This document shows positions 17,076-25,418 of a DNA stretch of 64,000 bases, piece after piece. Origin of the DNA: Sulfurovum indicum (GTDB lineage Bacteria; Campylobacterota; Campylobacteria; Campylobacterales; Sulfurovaceae); contig NZ_CP063164.1 in assembly GCF_014931715.1 (NCBI RefSeq), positions 1,736,001 through 1,800,000 of the forward strand, written 5' to 3'. The notes beneath the pieces are model-generated. The model worked only from the letters and a program-made list of their open reading frames with translations. It was not told where the DNA came from and made no database searches. Each line of letters starts with the position of its first letter. Positions within the stretch are counted from its first letter, which is position 1. The translations under genes and the position numbers were made by a program.

Positions 17076-17103
17076 AAACTGAATAGACTGTTATAAAGAA
17101 GTT

Positions 17104-18258
17104 TTATTTTGGTAAAAAAGTGTAAGTAAAAGTAGTGCCATGGCCGGGTGTAGAGCTTACATCTAACAGGATGTCCTCTTCATCAATGATCTGTTTAACA
17201 ATATTCAGGCCGATTCCAAAACCGCCTTTGGCTTCATTTTCTCTATAGTATCGGGAAAATATCTTCTTTACATTTTTGATACCTACACCTTGGTCTTTTA
17301 CCTCAAAGATAATATTTTCATTTTTTATTTTCAAAATAATATCGACTTGTGTATTGTCATGACTGTATTTGATCGCATTGGAAATTGTATTATCAACAAT
17401 ACGTTGCAGTTTCGTTTTAGAGCACTTGTATATCACACCATTTTCAATATCGGTCTTCAAAATAATATTTTTCATGTTGGCAATCTCCTGGAAATAGTCT
17501 ACTCTGTTCTGAATGAACTCTCCAAAATCCATTAGCTCTTTTTTATACTCTACCCGTCCCTGCTTAATAAGGTAATCCATGTCATTATAAATGGTCGCAA
17601 GTGTTTTTGAAGCAGATTTAATACGCCACAGGTATTTATTTTCTCCATACTTGTTGGCAAAAAGATCTGCATTGAGATTAATAATACTTAATGGCGTATT
17701 GATTTCATGCATAGAGTCTTTGATAAAGTTATCCAGCTGGGTATTGAGTTTTTCAAAGGGTGCAGAAAAATTTTTCAGCAACAAAAGTGAAAAGATAAAT
17801 AATGCACCAACTATAGCTACCATCACGGACAAAGCAAAAAGGTAAATATAGCTTGCTGTATGGTTTGTCTCAACCAGAAGATAACTTGCACCAAAATAGT
17901 AACCGGGCGGGAGCGGATAAATATAGTAGTATCGACTGCCTTCATGATGAAAGCCTTCTGTAAAGGAGGTTAGCTCAAAATCGGAGGTAGAAAATATCTT
18001 CTGATACTTATCGTCAAGAAGTGCGGCTTTATACTCTTTATATCTGGGAAAGTTGTAAACTTTGTCACTGTTCTTGTACTTCTGCATGGAGACAATGATC
18101 TTTTTAGCCTGGGACTCCAGAGCAAGTTTCACTTTCGCCTCATCTATCTGCAGCAAGAGCGCTATATAAGTAATAAGAGGTACAATCAGCAATACAGCAA
18201 GTACAGCCGTATAGATCAATGCATATTTTCGGGCGAACTTCTTAGGATCAAAGATCAA
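17104..18258 (-). CDS. Sensor histidine kinase
   Basis: A 384-residue inner-membrane kinase. Two membrane helices (about residues 13-33 and 133-160) flank a short periplasmic region; then an H-box DSMHEINTPLSIINL (His at about 193), N-box DNTISNAIKYS, and ATP-binding G-boxes DQGVGIKNV and GFGIGLNIVKQI. The only plausible start is a TTG at 18258 overlapping the regulator by 11 bases. With the response regulator and the membrane sensor it forms a tight minus-strand operon next to soxX, so it probably controls sulfur oxidation; the signal is unknown. Confidence 0.85.
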   Translation of the reverse strand: MIFDPKKFARKYALIYTAVLAVLLIVPLITYIALLLQIDEAKVKLALESQAKKIIVSMQKYKNSDKVYNFPRYKEYKAALLDDKYQKIFSTSDFELTSFTEGFHHEGSRYYYIYPLPPGYYFGASYLLVETNHTASYIYLFALSVMVAIVGALFIFSLLLLKNFSAPFEKLNTQLDNFIKDSMHEINTPLSIINLNADLFANKYGENKYLWRIKSASKTLATIYNDMDYLIKQGRVEYKKELMDFGEFIQNRVDYFQEIANMKNIILKTDIENGVIYKCSKTKLQRIVDNTISNAIKYSHDNTQVDIILKIKNENIIFEVKDQGVGIKNVKKIFSRYYRENEAKGGFGIGLNIVKQIIDEEDILLDVSSTPGHGTTFTYTFLPK

Positions 18259-18907
18259 TACTGTATCCTACACCACGAATATTTTTAATGAAATCATGTT
18301 TGAGTTTCTTACGTAAACCTCCCACCTGTACCCGTATATTTGTCGGGTCTATCCACTCGCCCCACACCTCTTCCCAGAACATTTCATAGCTTACTACATT
18401 TCCTCTCTGTTTGATAAGAAGCTCCAGTATTTTTGCTTCTGTCTTTGCAAGCAAGATATCTTCTTTTTCAAAAGAGAGTTTCATTCTCTTAAGATCATAC
18501 CTGTAGCCAAAAGGAAGTTCTATACATTCATCCGGAGAGGAGAAACAGTACATCTTAATAACCTGTTCCATACGCAGTTTGAGTTCGGCAAGATCAAAAG
18601 GTTTACGTATATAGTCACATGCTCCACACTCATACCCACGACTTAAGTCCTCTATATCCGTTAAAGACGTAATGAAAATAGCCGGTATCTTTACCCCCTC
18701 TTTTCTAAGCATTTCAAGCATTTCAAAACCGCTCTGCTCCCCCAATACTTTCACATCCAGAAGAAGCAAATCGTATACAGTTTCATAAATAGCATCATAA
18801 GCCTCTTCAGAGTGGGAATAACAATTCACTTCATAGCCACTCTCTTCCAGGAACTCCTGCATACTCAAAGCCAGCATTGACTCATCTTCTAAAATAAGTA
18901 TTTTCAT
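18248..18907 (-). CDS. OmpR-family response regulator
   Basis: A 219-residue regulator. The receiver domain (about 1-118) has acidic residues in LILEDESM, phospho-Asp in LLLDVKVLG, and Lys in IRKPFDL; the winged-helix DNA-binding domain (about 130-219) ends VQVGGLRKKLKHDFIKNIRGVGYSI. It overlaps the upstream sensor gene by four bases (ATGA) and the downstream kinase by 11. It is the best candidate to bind the TTTACA-N5-TTTACA repeats in this island. Confidence 0.9.
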   Translation of the reverse strand: MKILILEDESMLALSMQEFLEESGYEVNCYSHSEEAYDAIYETVYDLLLLDVKVLGEQSGFEMLEMLRKEGVKIPAIFITSLTDIEDLSRGYECGACDYIRKPFDLAELKLRMEQVIKMYCFSSPDECIELPFGYRYDLKRMKLSFEKEDILLAKTEAKILELLIKQRGNVVSYEMFWEEVWGEWIDPTNIRVQVGGLRKKLKHDFIKNIRGVGYSIDL

Positions 18908-20010
18908 TTTATCACTCCGATCTTCTTCTCATTATGTTCATTTGAGAGTATAATATCTATAAGCTCTTCTTTACTATACTCTCCAAGTATCTCTTTCGCT
19001 TCAGCTTCAAATTCTACCTTATCCTCTTTATTTAATCTCGGAAGAAGTTCGATCAACTCCTTGTCATACCTGTTTCTAAAACTGCCGAACGGGTGAACCC
19101 ATGATGCTACGACATTCTCTATATCCTCATCCGAGAATTGTGTAAAAAATGAAATACTTTGATTCTCTCTTTCATATTTTTCCAATGCGCTGCCTGGCAG
19201 AACAAGTAAATATACTCCGATTTTATCTCCCCTTCCATTATACATCGGCTCCAGCGAATAAAGTGTTTCAGAATCATAAAGATAACTCTTTTGGATAAGC
19301 CTATCCCAGTCTATCTCTTTTACTCTATCTATCATTTGATGATTATAGTTCTGGTTAGCCACAACATAACCATGGATCATAGGAAAATCACGCATCAATT
19401 CAGCTTGCTCAAGATAACGTTCATCCATAAGAGCAAAGAGTTCTATCCCCTTTTTACGCAGCTTGGCTGCAAATTCATCAATAAGCTTGATCACTTCCAA
19501 ATACCCTAGCAACTTATTACCGCTGCGTATAGGTATTGTTGCTTTAAAAGTAAGTAGTCTACCTGTTTCCATCCCTACTTTAGGCTGCTTGTTCTCTTTA
19601 AAGATCCCAAGATCATCTCGAAACCACCAAATCGGCATCCCTTCAAAACCCTTGTTCCAACTGCGTGCAAAAATAAAGAAGTCTGGAGAAAGTACCTGGA
19701 TGCGCAGAGATTTAAGATGCGTATACTTTTTAAACCGTTGCGTGATTTTACTCAGGATTCTATATCCTTTGGACTCATCCTCTGATATGAGTGCATTCTT
19801 AAGTTCACCATCTTCAGAAAGTGCCAAAGAAAAAGAGAGAAGATCCACCATTTCATAGGAAAGCCCTGCTCTGAAATTGCTTACAACATGATCACTTAGA
19901 CTCTCCAGCCTGTCTTCTTTGTTTTGTCTTGCAAAGAAAAAGATGGAAACAAGAAGTATGACCAATACAAAAAAAGTAATTAATAAAAATATTTTATTCA
20001 TATATCTCAT
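18904..20010 (-). CDS. Membrane Cache-type sensor protein
   Basis: A 368-residue protein with one N-terminal membrane helix (about residues 6-27) and a large periplasmic domain (about 30-300) resembling a dCache ligand-binding module (FKKYTHLKSLRIQVLSPD, ARSWNKGFEGM, TGRLLTFKATIPIRSG, LGYLEVIKLIDEF). I see no second membrane helix, HAMP, kinase or methyl-accepting domain, so it is a stand-alone sensor that may work with the following regulator and kinase. An alternative start is the ATG at 20001. It is divergent from the DsrE-like gene at 20141. Confidence 0.65.
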   Translation of the reverse strand: MRYMNKIFLLITFFVLVILLVSIFFFARQNKEDRLESLSDHVVSNFRAGLSYEMVDLLSFSLALSEDGELKNALISEDESKGYRILSKITQRFKKYTHLKSLRIQVLSPDFFIFARSWNKGFEGMPIWWFRDDLGIFKENKQPKVGMETGRLLTFKATIPIRSGNKLLGYLEVIKLIDEFAAKLRKKGIELFALMDERYLEQAELMRDFPMIHGYVVANQNYNHQMIDRVKEIDWDRLIQKSYLYDSETLYSLEPMYNGRGDKIGVYLLVLPGSALEKYERENQSISFFTQFSDEDIENVVASWVHPFGSFRNRYDKELIELLPRLNKEDKVEFEAEAKEILGEYSKEELIDIILSNEHNEKKIGVIK

Positions 20011-20079
20011 ACTTGAATGCTACGAAACAAAGACTATATTTAGGCTTAACTCTAAAAAGTTGAAATAAAATTACACTGT

Positions 20080-20096
20080 TTTACGCTTTTTTTACA
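20080..20096 (+). promoter_or_regulatory. OmpR-type direct repeat in the sensor/dsrE divergent region
   Basis: TTTACG-CTTTT-TTTACA at an 11-bp period; a third TTACAC at 20071-20076 extends the array. It lies 45 bases upstream of the DsrE-like ATG (20141), the same distance as at the other two sites, and could also act on the divergent sensor-regulator-kinase operon. Confidence 0.5.
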
Positions 20097-20140
20097 TTCT
20101 TCTGATACTATAAAATAATTTTATTTCATGAAGGATATTA

Positions 20141-20605
20141 ATGCAAAAAATTATTATTGTATTACTTTTTACTCTAGGTTTTCTCCAGGCAGAAGAAGAA
20201 ACAGCCAAGGTTGTATATGATCTGACCACTAAAGATCTAAAAACATTTGAACGAAAAATACTTCAAGGTGTTGTTGCCAATAAAATTCACTATGAGAGTC
20301 AATTAAAGGAATTGGAGGTAACCGTAGTTATTCATGGTGGTGCATACAGGTTTTTTACCAAAGATCCTGGTAATTCTCTTTTCAAAAATGATACAGCACT
20401 TATGGAAAACTACAGAATACTGGCTAAGCGTATAGACTCTTTGATCAAAACCTATGACGTAGAATTTCTTATGTGCGGTGCAGCCATGGTGAAAAATAAA
20501 CTGCAGGCAAAAGATGTCTACAGTTTTGTTAAAATTATTCCCAATTCCACCATAGGACTCATAGACAAACAAAATGAAGGCTATGCATATATTCCTGTAA
20601 ATTAA
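20141..20605 (+). CDS. Exported DsrE-family protein (second copy)
   Basis: A 154-residue protein with a signal peptide (residues 1-17) and a DsrE-like fold: LEVTVVIHGGAYRFF (His65), then VEFLMCGAAMVKNK (Cys112), then a C-terminal GYAYIPVN that parallels GYIYIRP of the homologue at 9202-9648. The first Cys of that homologue is not conserved here. AAGGATATT precedes the ATG. It is divergent from the sensor operon and sits downstream of a TTTACR direct repeat, tying it to the sox island; a role as periplasmic sulfur carrier is inferred. Confidence 0.75.
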   Translation: MQKIIIVLLFTLGFLQAEEETAKVVYDLTTKDLKTFERKILQGVVANKIHYESQLKELEVTVVIHGGAYRFFTKDPGNSLFKNDTALMENYRILAKRIDSLIKTYDVEFLMCGAAMVKNKLQAKDVYSFVKIIPNSTIGLIDKQNEGYAYIPVN

Positions 20606-20649
20606 AAATTATCTGTTATTTGACATCAATTAACTTAATAAGCTTATAA

Positions 20650-20922
20650 TATTACCGTACCAATTAAATACCTCAATCTTTGATGCTGCAATTTCGTTCA
20701 CAGACAAGGCAGATTTTCGCAGGACTAGCCGGAGGCTAATTCAAGAAAATCTAACGCCGTATGTGGGCGAAAGTGCTGCACCCTTCGGGGAGAACGATAC
20801 GAGACAACCTGCACGCAAAAAAATCTTTGAATTACCTACGGGTAGTCCTTCAGATTTTTTCACGCACATCTTGCCTCGTCTCGTTCTCTCAAAGTTTGAG
20901 GTATTTGGTTGGTGTGGTAATA
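20650..20922. repeat. Palindromic structured element E2
   Basis: A 273-bp non-coding element with 33-bp inverted ends (20650-20682 and 20890-20922; 28 of 33 positions match, and four of the five differences are G-T pairs if read as plus-strand RNA). Inside are a hairpin at 20711-20752 (AGATTTTC with GAAAATCT) flanked by CAAGGC and AACGCCG, and a long imperfect inverted repeat, roughly 20790-20827 with 20849-20888. The core is homologous to the minus strand of E1. It fills the gap between the DsrE-like gene and the next regulator. A reading frame crosses it from 20763 but I treat that as chance extension. Confidence 0.65.
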
Positions 20923-20942
20923 AAGCAAAAAAGGACAAGAAG

Positions 20943-21599
20943 ATGATCAATATCCTGATGATAGAAGATGATCCCGAATTCGCAGAACTGCTCAGTGAAT
21001 ACCTTTCCCAGTTTGATATCAAGATCACCAATTATGAAGATCCTTTTCTGGGTCTGAGCGCAGGTGTAAAAAAATTTGATCTGGTAATCCTTGATCTTAC
21101 CCTTCCGGGAATGGACGGATTGGAAGTATGTGAAGAGTTGGTACGCAAATACGATATCCCTGTTATTATCTCTTCAGCACGCAGTGATATCAATGACAAA
21201 GTACAGAGCTTTGAACTGGGTGCCTATGACTATCTGCCAAAGCCGTATGATCCTAAAGAGATGTATGCACGTATTATGGCGATCCTCAACCGGGTTAATA
21301 GAGAAGAGGGAAAAGGGAGTAGTGCAACACCCAAAAGTGACTTCGAGATCAGAGGGGATACTATCTACTACAAAGGGGAAGCGCTCAACCTGACCCCTGC
21401 GGAGTTCGAAGTCCTCTCCCTGCTTGTCAAAAACCAGGGGATCACCCAGTCACGAGAACAGATCATCAACTCTTCCGCAACCATGAGTATCGACTCACAG
21501 GGGAAAAGCCTGGATGTGATCATCTCCAAGATACGCTCCAAACTTGGCGATAACAAACGTATTCAGGCCGTTCGCGGTGTAGGATACAAACTTGTTTAA
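20943..21599 (+). CDS. OmpR-family response regulator (ArsR-like)
   Basis: A 218-residue regulator. I choose ATG 20943 (MINILMIEDDPEF, preceded by AAGGACAAGAAG) over the longer frame beginning inside E2 at 20763. The receiver has acidic EDD, phospho-Asp in LVILDLTLPGMDG and Lys in YLPKPYDPKEMYAR; the winged helix (about 125-218) ends IRSKLGDNKRIQAVRGVGYKLV. Sequence style and pairing recall the Campylobacterota ArsRS acid-response pair, but orthology is not proven. Its end overlaps the kinase start by eight bases. Confidence 0.85.
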   Translation: MINILMIEDDPEFAELLSEYLSQFDIKITNYEDPFLGLSAGVKKFDLVILDLTLPGMDGLEVCEELVRKYDIPVIISSARSDINDKVQSFELGAYDYLPKPYDPKEMYARIMAILNRVNREEGKGSSATPKSDFEIRGDTIYYKGEALNLTPAEFEVLSLLVKNQGITQSREQIINSSATMSIDSQGKSLDVIISKIRSKLGDNKRIQAVRGVGYKLV

Positions 21600-22788
21600 C
21601 CACTTCTCTTCCCTACGCAGCAAAATCAAGCTGGTATTCTCTATTACACTGCTGCTTCTTGCTATCCTCTTTATCGGTTCGATCAAATACGACTATGCCA
21701 AATATGATGAGCTCAATGAAGCCAGAGAACGTGCCATCTCCCACTATCTTTATCACTATTATCTTAAAACAGGCAAGATCGATGAGGCATACCTTGAATC
21801 CCAAAATGTCTCACTTATCAAAGACAAAGCCAAAGTCATACAGATAGAACGTTACTTTAAAGAAAAAGGAAAATATAAAAAATATGCTGTTGATACCTTT
21901 AGGCTCCAACGTATCATTCTCATTAACAATGACCGATTCAAACTCTTTTTGGAAAACAAGAACAGACCAAAATATCCTTTAAAAAGAATCGCCGTCTTCA
22001 CCATAGTTTTTCTACTGATCATTTTACTCTACTTCTGGGTCATACGCAGTCTGCGTCCGCTTTCAGAACTCAAAAACAAGATTAAAACCTTTTCAGAAGG
22101 GAACCTCAACATTCAATGTGCCAGTGACAAACATGATGAGATCGCAGAAGTCGCCAACGAGTTCGACCATGCCGTCAATATGATACGGGAACTGCTTCAG
22201 TCACGCCAACTCTTTTTACGTGCTATCATGCATGAGCTAAAGACTCCTATCGCCAAAGGGCGGCTAATGAGTGAGATGCTTCCTGATGAAAAGAGCAAAC
22301 AAAGGATGCATAGTATCTTCGAACGTCTCAATCTGCTTATCGATGAATTTGCAAAAATAGAGAAGATCACCTCAAAGAACTTCAAACTGAAACTCAAACC
22401 TTATAAAATGAGTGATCTGGTAGAAGCAAGTATCGATCTGCTTATGGTTGAGAACCCCGGCCGACTTGTCAGTATAGAGATAAAGAAAGACTATATTGTC
22501 AAATCCGATTTTGAACTTTTTACATTAGTCGTAAAAAATCTTCTGGATAATGCGCTCAAGTACTCTACAGACAAACATGTCATCGTAGTGATCGACAGTG
22601 ATCATCTCGATATCATTAACAAAGGTGAAGCACTGAAGGAACCGTTGGAAGAGTATTTCAAACCTTTCCATACCTCAAAAGGCGGATTGGGACTGGGACT
22701 CTATATCGTCAAGAGTATTTTGGATATTCATAAAATGACATTAGCCTATCGATATGAAGAAGGCAAAAATATCTTTACAGTAAGATAG
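21592..22788 (+). CDS. Sensor histidine kinase (ArsS-like)
   Basis: A 398-residue kinase with TTG start at 21592 overlapping the regulator gene. Membrane helices at about residues 10-27 and 130-150 bracket a small periplasmic domain. A HAMP segment (RSLRPLSELKNKIKTFSEG) is followed by H-box IMHELKTPIAKGRLMSEML, N-box NLLDNALKYSTDK and a compact G-box KGGLGLGLYIVKSI. Its cognate partner is the preceding regulator. The gene is convergent with the DAHP synthase gene, with a hairpin between them. Confidence 0.85.
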   Translation: MFNHFSSLRSKIKLVFSITLLLLAILFIGSIKYDYAKYDELNEARERAISHYLYHYYLKTGKIDEAYLESQNVSLIKDKAKVIQIERYFKEKGKYKKYAVDTFRLQRIILINNDRFKLFLENKNRPKYPLKRIAVFTIVFLLIILLYFWVIRSLRPLSELKNKIKTFSEGNLNIQCASDKHDEIAEVANEFDHAVNMIRELLQSRQLFLRAIMHELKTPIAKGRLMSEMLPDEKSKQRMHSIFERLNLLIDEFAKIEKITSKNFKLKLKPYKMSDLVEASIDLLMVENPGRLVSIEIKKDYIVKSDFELFTLVVKNLLDNALKYSTDKHVIVVIDSDHLDIINKGEALKEPLEEYFKPFHTSKGGLGLGLYIVKSILDIHKMTLAYRYEEGKNIFTVR

Positions 22789-22792
22789 TGTA

Positions 22793-22820
22793 TTGGGTAT
22801 TGTCACATGACAACACCCAA
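22793..22820. terminator. Bidirectional hairpin between convergent genes
   Basis: TTGGGT-a-TTGTCA pairs perfectly with TGACAA-c-ACCCAA around a two-base loop, 12 paired positions, in the 38-base gap between the kinase and DAHP synthase stops. There is no strong T tract, so terminator strength is uncertain. Confidence 0.55.
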
Positions 22821-22826
22821 CAAAAG

Positions 22827-24176
22827 CTATTTCTCCGAATCAGAGATCGTATCGGAAATCATAAAGGCAAGTTCCAGTGCCTGAGAAGCATTGAGTCTCG
22901 GATCACACTGGGTATGGTAACGGCTTGCCAATCCTTCAGCAGTAATGGCACATGAGGTACTTCCGGTACACTCGGTTACATCGTTCCCTGTCATCTCAAG
23001 ATGGATACCTGCTGCAATGGTTCCCATCTCTTTATGGATTTTGAAAAACTGTTCTACCTCGGAGAGTATATTTGCAAAGTCTCTGGTTTTGAATCCTGTA
23101 GATGATTTTTCCACATTCCCGTGCATCGGGTCGATCGTCCAAACCACATTCTTTCCTGCATCTTTGACCTTTTTCAAAAGTGGCGGGAAGTAGTCGGAGA
23201 TTTTGTCAGCACCCATACGGACAATGAGATTCAATCTCCCCTCCTCATTCTCAGGGTTGAGTGCATCGATGAGTTCAATAAGCTCATCTTCTTCCATGCT
23301 TGGTCCTACCTTACATCCGATCGGGTTGTCAATCCCCCTGAAGTACTCAATATGCGCTTCATTGAGATCACGTGTTCTGTCCCCGATCCAAAGCATGTGT
23401 GCCGAACAGTCATACCATTTACCGGTCTCGGAATCCTTACGTGTCAACGCCTGCTCATAGTTCAAAAGCAACGCTTCGTGTGAAGTATAGAGTGTTGTCT
23501 GGTGCAACTGCGGCAGGCTCTTGCTTGTCAGTCCGCATGCTGCCATGAACTTCATCGCATGATCGATCTTGTCGCTGAGTTCATCATAACGCTGCCCGAG
23601 AGGATTACCTTTGATAAAATCGAGGTTCCACTGATGTACTTTGTTCAGATCTGCCAACCCGCCTCTGGCAAATGCACGAAGCAGATTGAGTGTTGCAGCA
23701 GACTGATTGTAGGCTTTGAGCATATTCTCAGGATTTGGGATACGTGCTTCTTCGGTGAACTCGATAGAGTTAATAATATCACCACGGTAACTCGGAAGCT
23801 TCACACCATCTTTCTCTTCAAAATCAGATGATCTGGGCTTGGCAAACTGTCCCGCAATACGCCCTACTTTTACTACCGGTTTTCCGGTAGAATACATTAG
23901 AACCATATTCATCTGGAGCATCAGTTTGAAAAGGTTTTTAATGGTTGCGGCACTAAAGTCGGAAAAACTTTCGGCACAGTCTCCCCCCTGAAGCAAAAAG
24001 GCTTCACCACGGCCTGCAGCCGCAAGTTTCTCTTTTAATCTGCGTGCTTCACCTGCAAAAATAAGCGGAGGGTAGGAGCTGAGCTCCTTTTCTACTTCTT
24101 CAAGTGCTTTTCTATCCGGATAGGTTGGTTGTTGCTTGATGGGAAAATCTCTCCAGCTGCTCGGTGTCCAACTCAT
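22827..24176 (-). CDS. Class II 3-deoxy-7-phosphoheptulonate synthase
   Basis: A 449-residue plant-type (class II) DAHP synthase that condenses phosphoenolpyruvate and erythrose-4-phosphate, the entry to the shikimate pathway. Features: [20 protein letters not shown] start, [71 protein letters not shown] and [15 protein letters not shown]-like [17 protein letters not shown] choose ATG 24176 (AAGGAA upstream) over the longer frame from 24224. The upstream region contains two tandem 60-bp repeats, likely regulatory. Confidence 0.92.
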   Translation of the reverse strand: MSWTPSSWRDFPIKQQPTYPDRKALEEVEKELSSYPPLIFAGEARRLKEKLAAAGRGEAFLLQGGDCAESFSDFSAATIKNLFKLMLQMNMVLMYSTGKPVVKVGRIAGQFAKPRSSDFEEKDGVKLPSYRGDIINSIEFTEEARIPNPENMLKAYNQSAATLNLLRAFARGGLADLNKVHQWNLDFIKGNPLGQRYDELSDKIDHAMKFMAACGLTSKSLPQLHQTTLYTSHEALLLNYEQALTRKDSETGKWYDCSAHMLWIGDRTRDLNEAHIEYFRGIDNPIGCKVGPSMEEDELIELIDALNPENEEGRLNLIVRMGADKISDYFPPLLKKVKDAGKNVVWTIDPMHGNVEKSSTGFKTRDFANILSEVEQFFKIHKEMGTIAAGIHLEMTGNDVTECTGSTSCAITAEGLASRYHTQCDPRLNASQALELAFMISDTISDSEK

Positions 24177-24290
24177 ATGATACTTCCTTAAAAATAAATT
24201 GCAAAGATTATATCTGAAAAACAATGAAATATAGTACTTAATACCATTAAATCCTGAATTTTATGTTAACTTTTTTAAAATTTATTCACA

Positions 24291-24430
24291 TTTCACCCGG
24301 TGAATAAGCAGTGAATAACTCATATTAAATAATGCAACCCTGTATTTAGGGGCAAAATCCAATATATACTTTTCACATAGTGAATAAAGAGTGAATAACT
24401 CATATTAAATAATGCAACCCGTATTTAGGG
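24291..24430. repeat. Tandem 60-bp repeat upstream of DAHP synthase
   Basis: Two nearly identical units, 24291-24351 and 24371-24430, at an 80-bp period. Each starts with an inverted motif TTTCAC...GTGAATAA, continues with a second GTGAATAA 11 bp further on, then a conserved CTCATATTAAATAATGCAACCC and GTATTTAGGG. It fills the space between the cmoA stop and the DAHP synthase leader, suggesting a duplicated operator/promoter or leader-RNA element. Confidence 0.7.
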
Positions 24431-24446
24431 AGAGAGTAGAGAGGTG

Positions 24447-25181
24447 TTACTTTTTGGCTACAAATGTAACAAAGTTCGCCCACTGAAAAATCGTATTGAT
24501 CTGTCTGAACCCTGCCTCTTTACACATATGTATATTCTCTTCAACGGTAAAGGGGATCAGTACATTTTCCAACGCTTCACGCTTCTGCGCAATCTCATAT
24601 TCACTGTAACCCTGCTCTTTCTTATAGGCATAGTATATGTCTATCATCTGTTTATCCAGCTTCTTGTCCTCAAAAACAACTTTTTCGGAGAAAATGAATA
24701 CACCATCCTCTTTAAGTCCGTCATGGATCTTTCTTACAAGCTCCATACGCTGCATCGGGCGAATAAACTGCAGTGTATAGTTGGCAACAATAATATCCTC
24801 CTGCTTAAAATCGTATGTAAGCATATCGGCCAGCTCCAATGAAATATCCGCACCAAAAGCTTGGCATTTCTGCTCTGCACGCTCCAGCATGGCAGGAGAG
24901 TTGTCCAATCCTTTAAGCTCCATTCTTGCATCCATTTTACTGTGCAGATCCAACAGGAATTTTGCAGTAGAAAAACCAAGATCAAGTATCTTCTTGCCCT
25001 CTTCCTGTTCAGCCAGTATCAGATCAATAATCAGCTTTCGGACTTCATCATAAAAAGGAACGGAACGACTCAGCATATCGTCAAAAACCGAAGCGACTGC
25101 CTGATCAAATTCAAATTTTTTCTCTATAGGTTTTGAAAATACTTTATCTTTGTCTTTTTTATTCACTTCTTTTCCTCTCAT
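24447..25181 (-). CDS. cmoA: Carboxy-SAM synthase
   Basis: A 244-residue SAM-dependent methyltransferase-fold enzyme that makes carboxy-S-adenosylmethionine for the wobble uridine modification cmo5U. The N-terminus [22 protein letters not shown] and [14 protein letters not shown] match CmoA; SAM motif [15 protein letters not shown] (the usual LGCS is LGFS here), then [17 protein letters not shown] and [13 protein letters not shown]. The partner cmoB is not in the window. The gene is probably monocistronic. Confidence 0.88.
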   Translation of the reverse strand: MRGKEVNKKDKDKVFSKPIEKKFEFDQAVASVFDDMLSRSVPFYDEVRKLIIDLILAEQEEGKKILDLGFSTAKFLLDLHSKMDARMELKGLDNSPAMLERAEQKCQAFGADISLELADMLTYDFKQEDIIVANYTLQFIRPMQRMELVRKIHDGLKEDGVFIFSEKVVFEDKKLDKQMIDIYYAYKKEQGYSEYEIAQKREALENVLIPFTVEENIHMCKEAGFRQINTIFQWANFVTFVAKK

Positions 25182-25369
25182 TCATTGCAGGGAGCCTTAT
25201 AGATTTGGGATTTTAACATATTTTTACATTCCAACAGTTTTTTTTAACGGATTTAAAATATTAATAGATTAAACTAATAGTAATAATTCATCTTACTTCT
25301 ATTTTTTATAAAAAGAGGATAAATTAGTACAATTTCATTAATTTAAAGAAACAAATCAAAGAAAAATAT

Positions 25370-25375
25370 TATAAT
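25370..25375 (+). promoter_or_regulatory. -10 box of the GGDEF gene
   Basis: TATAAT 43 bases upstream of the ATG at 25419 in a very AT-rich spacer. Confidence 0.4.
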
Positions 25376-25418
25376 ATAGTAAGATACTATATAAACAAAA
25401 CAAATAAAATGGACAGGA

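Noticed and set aside
7873-20922. E1 and E2 as integron attC sites
   Set aside because: Neither has the R'/R'' core pair (GTTRRRY/RYYYAAC) in the right arrangement, and there is no integrase or cassette array.
20763-20942. A 60-codon N-terminal extension of the response regulator through E2
   Set aside because: The family starts at MINILMIEDD; AAGGACAAG precedes ATG 20943 and the extension is only the translated repeat.
24291-24430. Possible CRISPR-like repeat
   Set aside because: Only two units, no spacers of uniform length and no cas genes; the units are in a promoter region.
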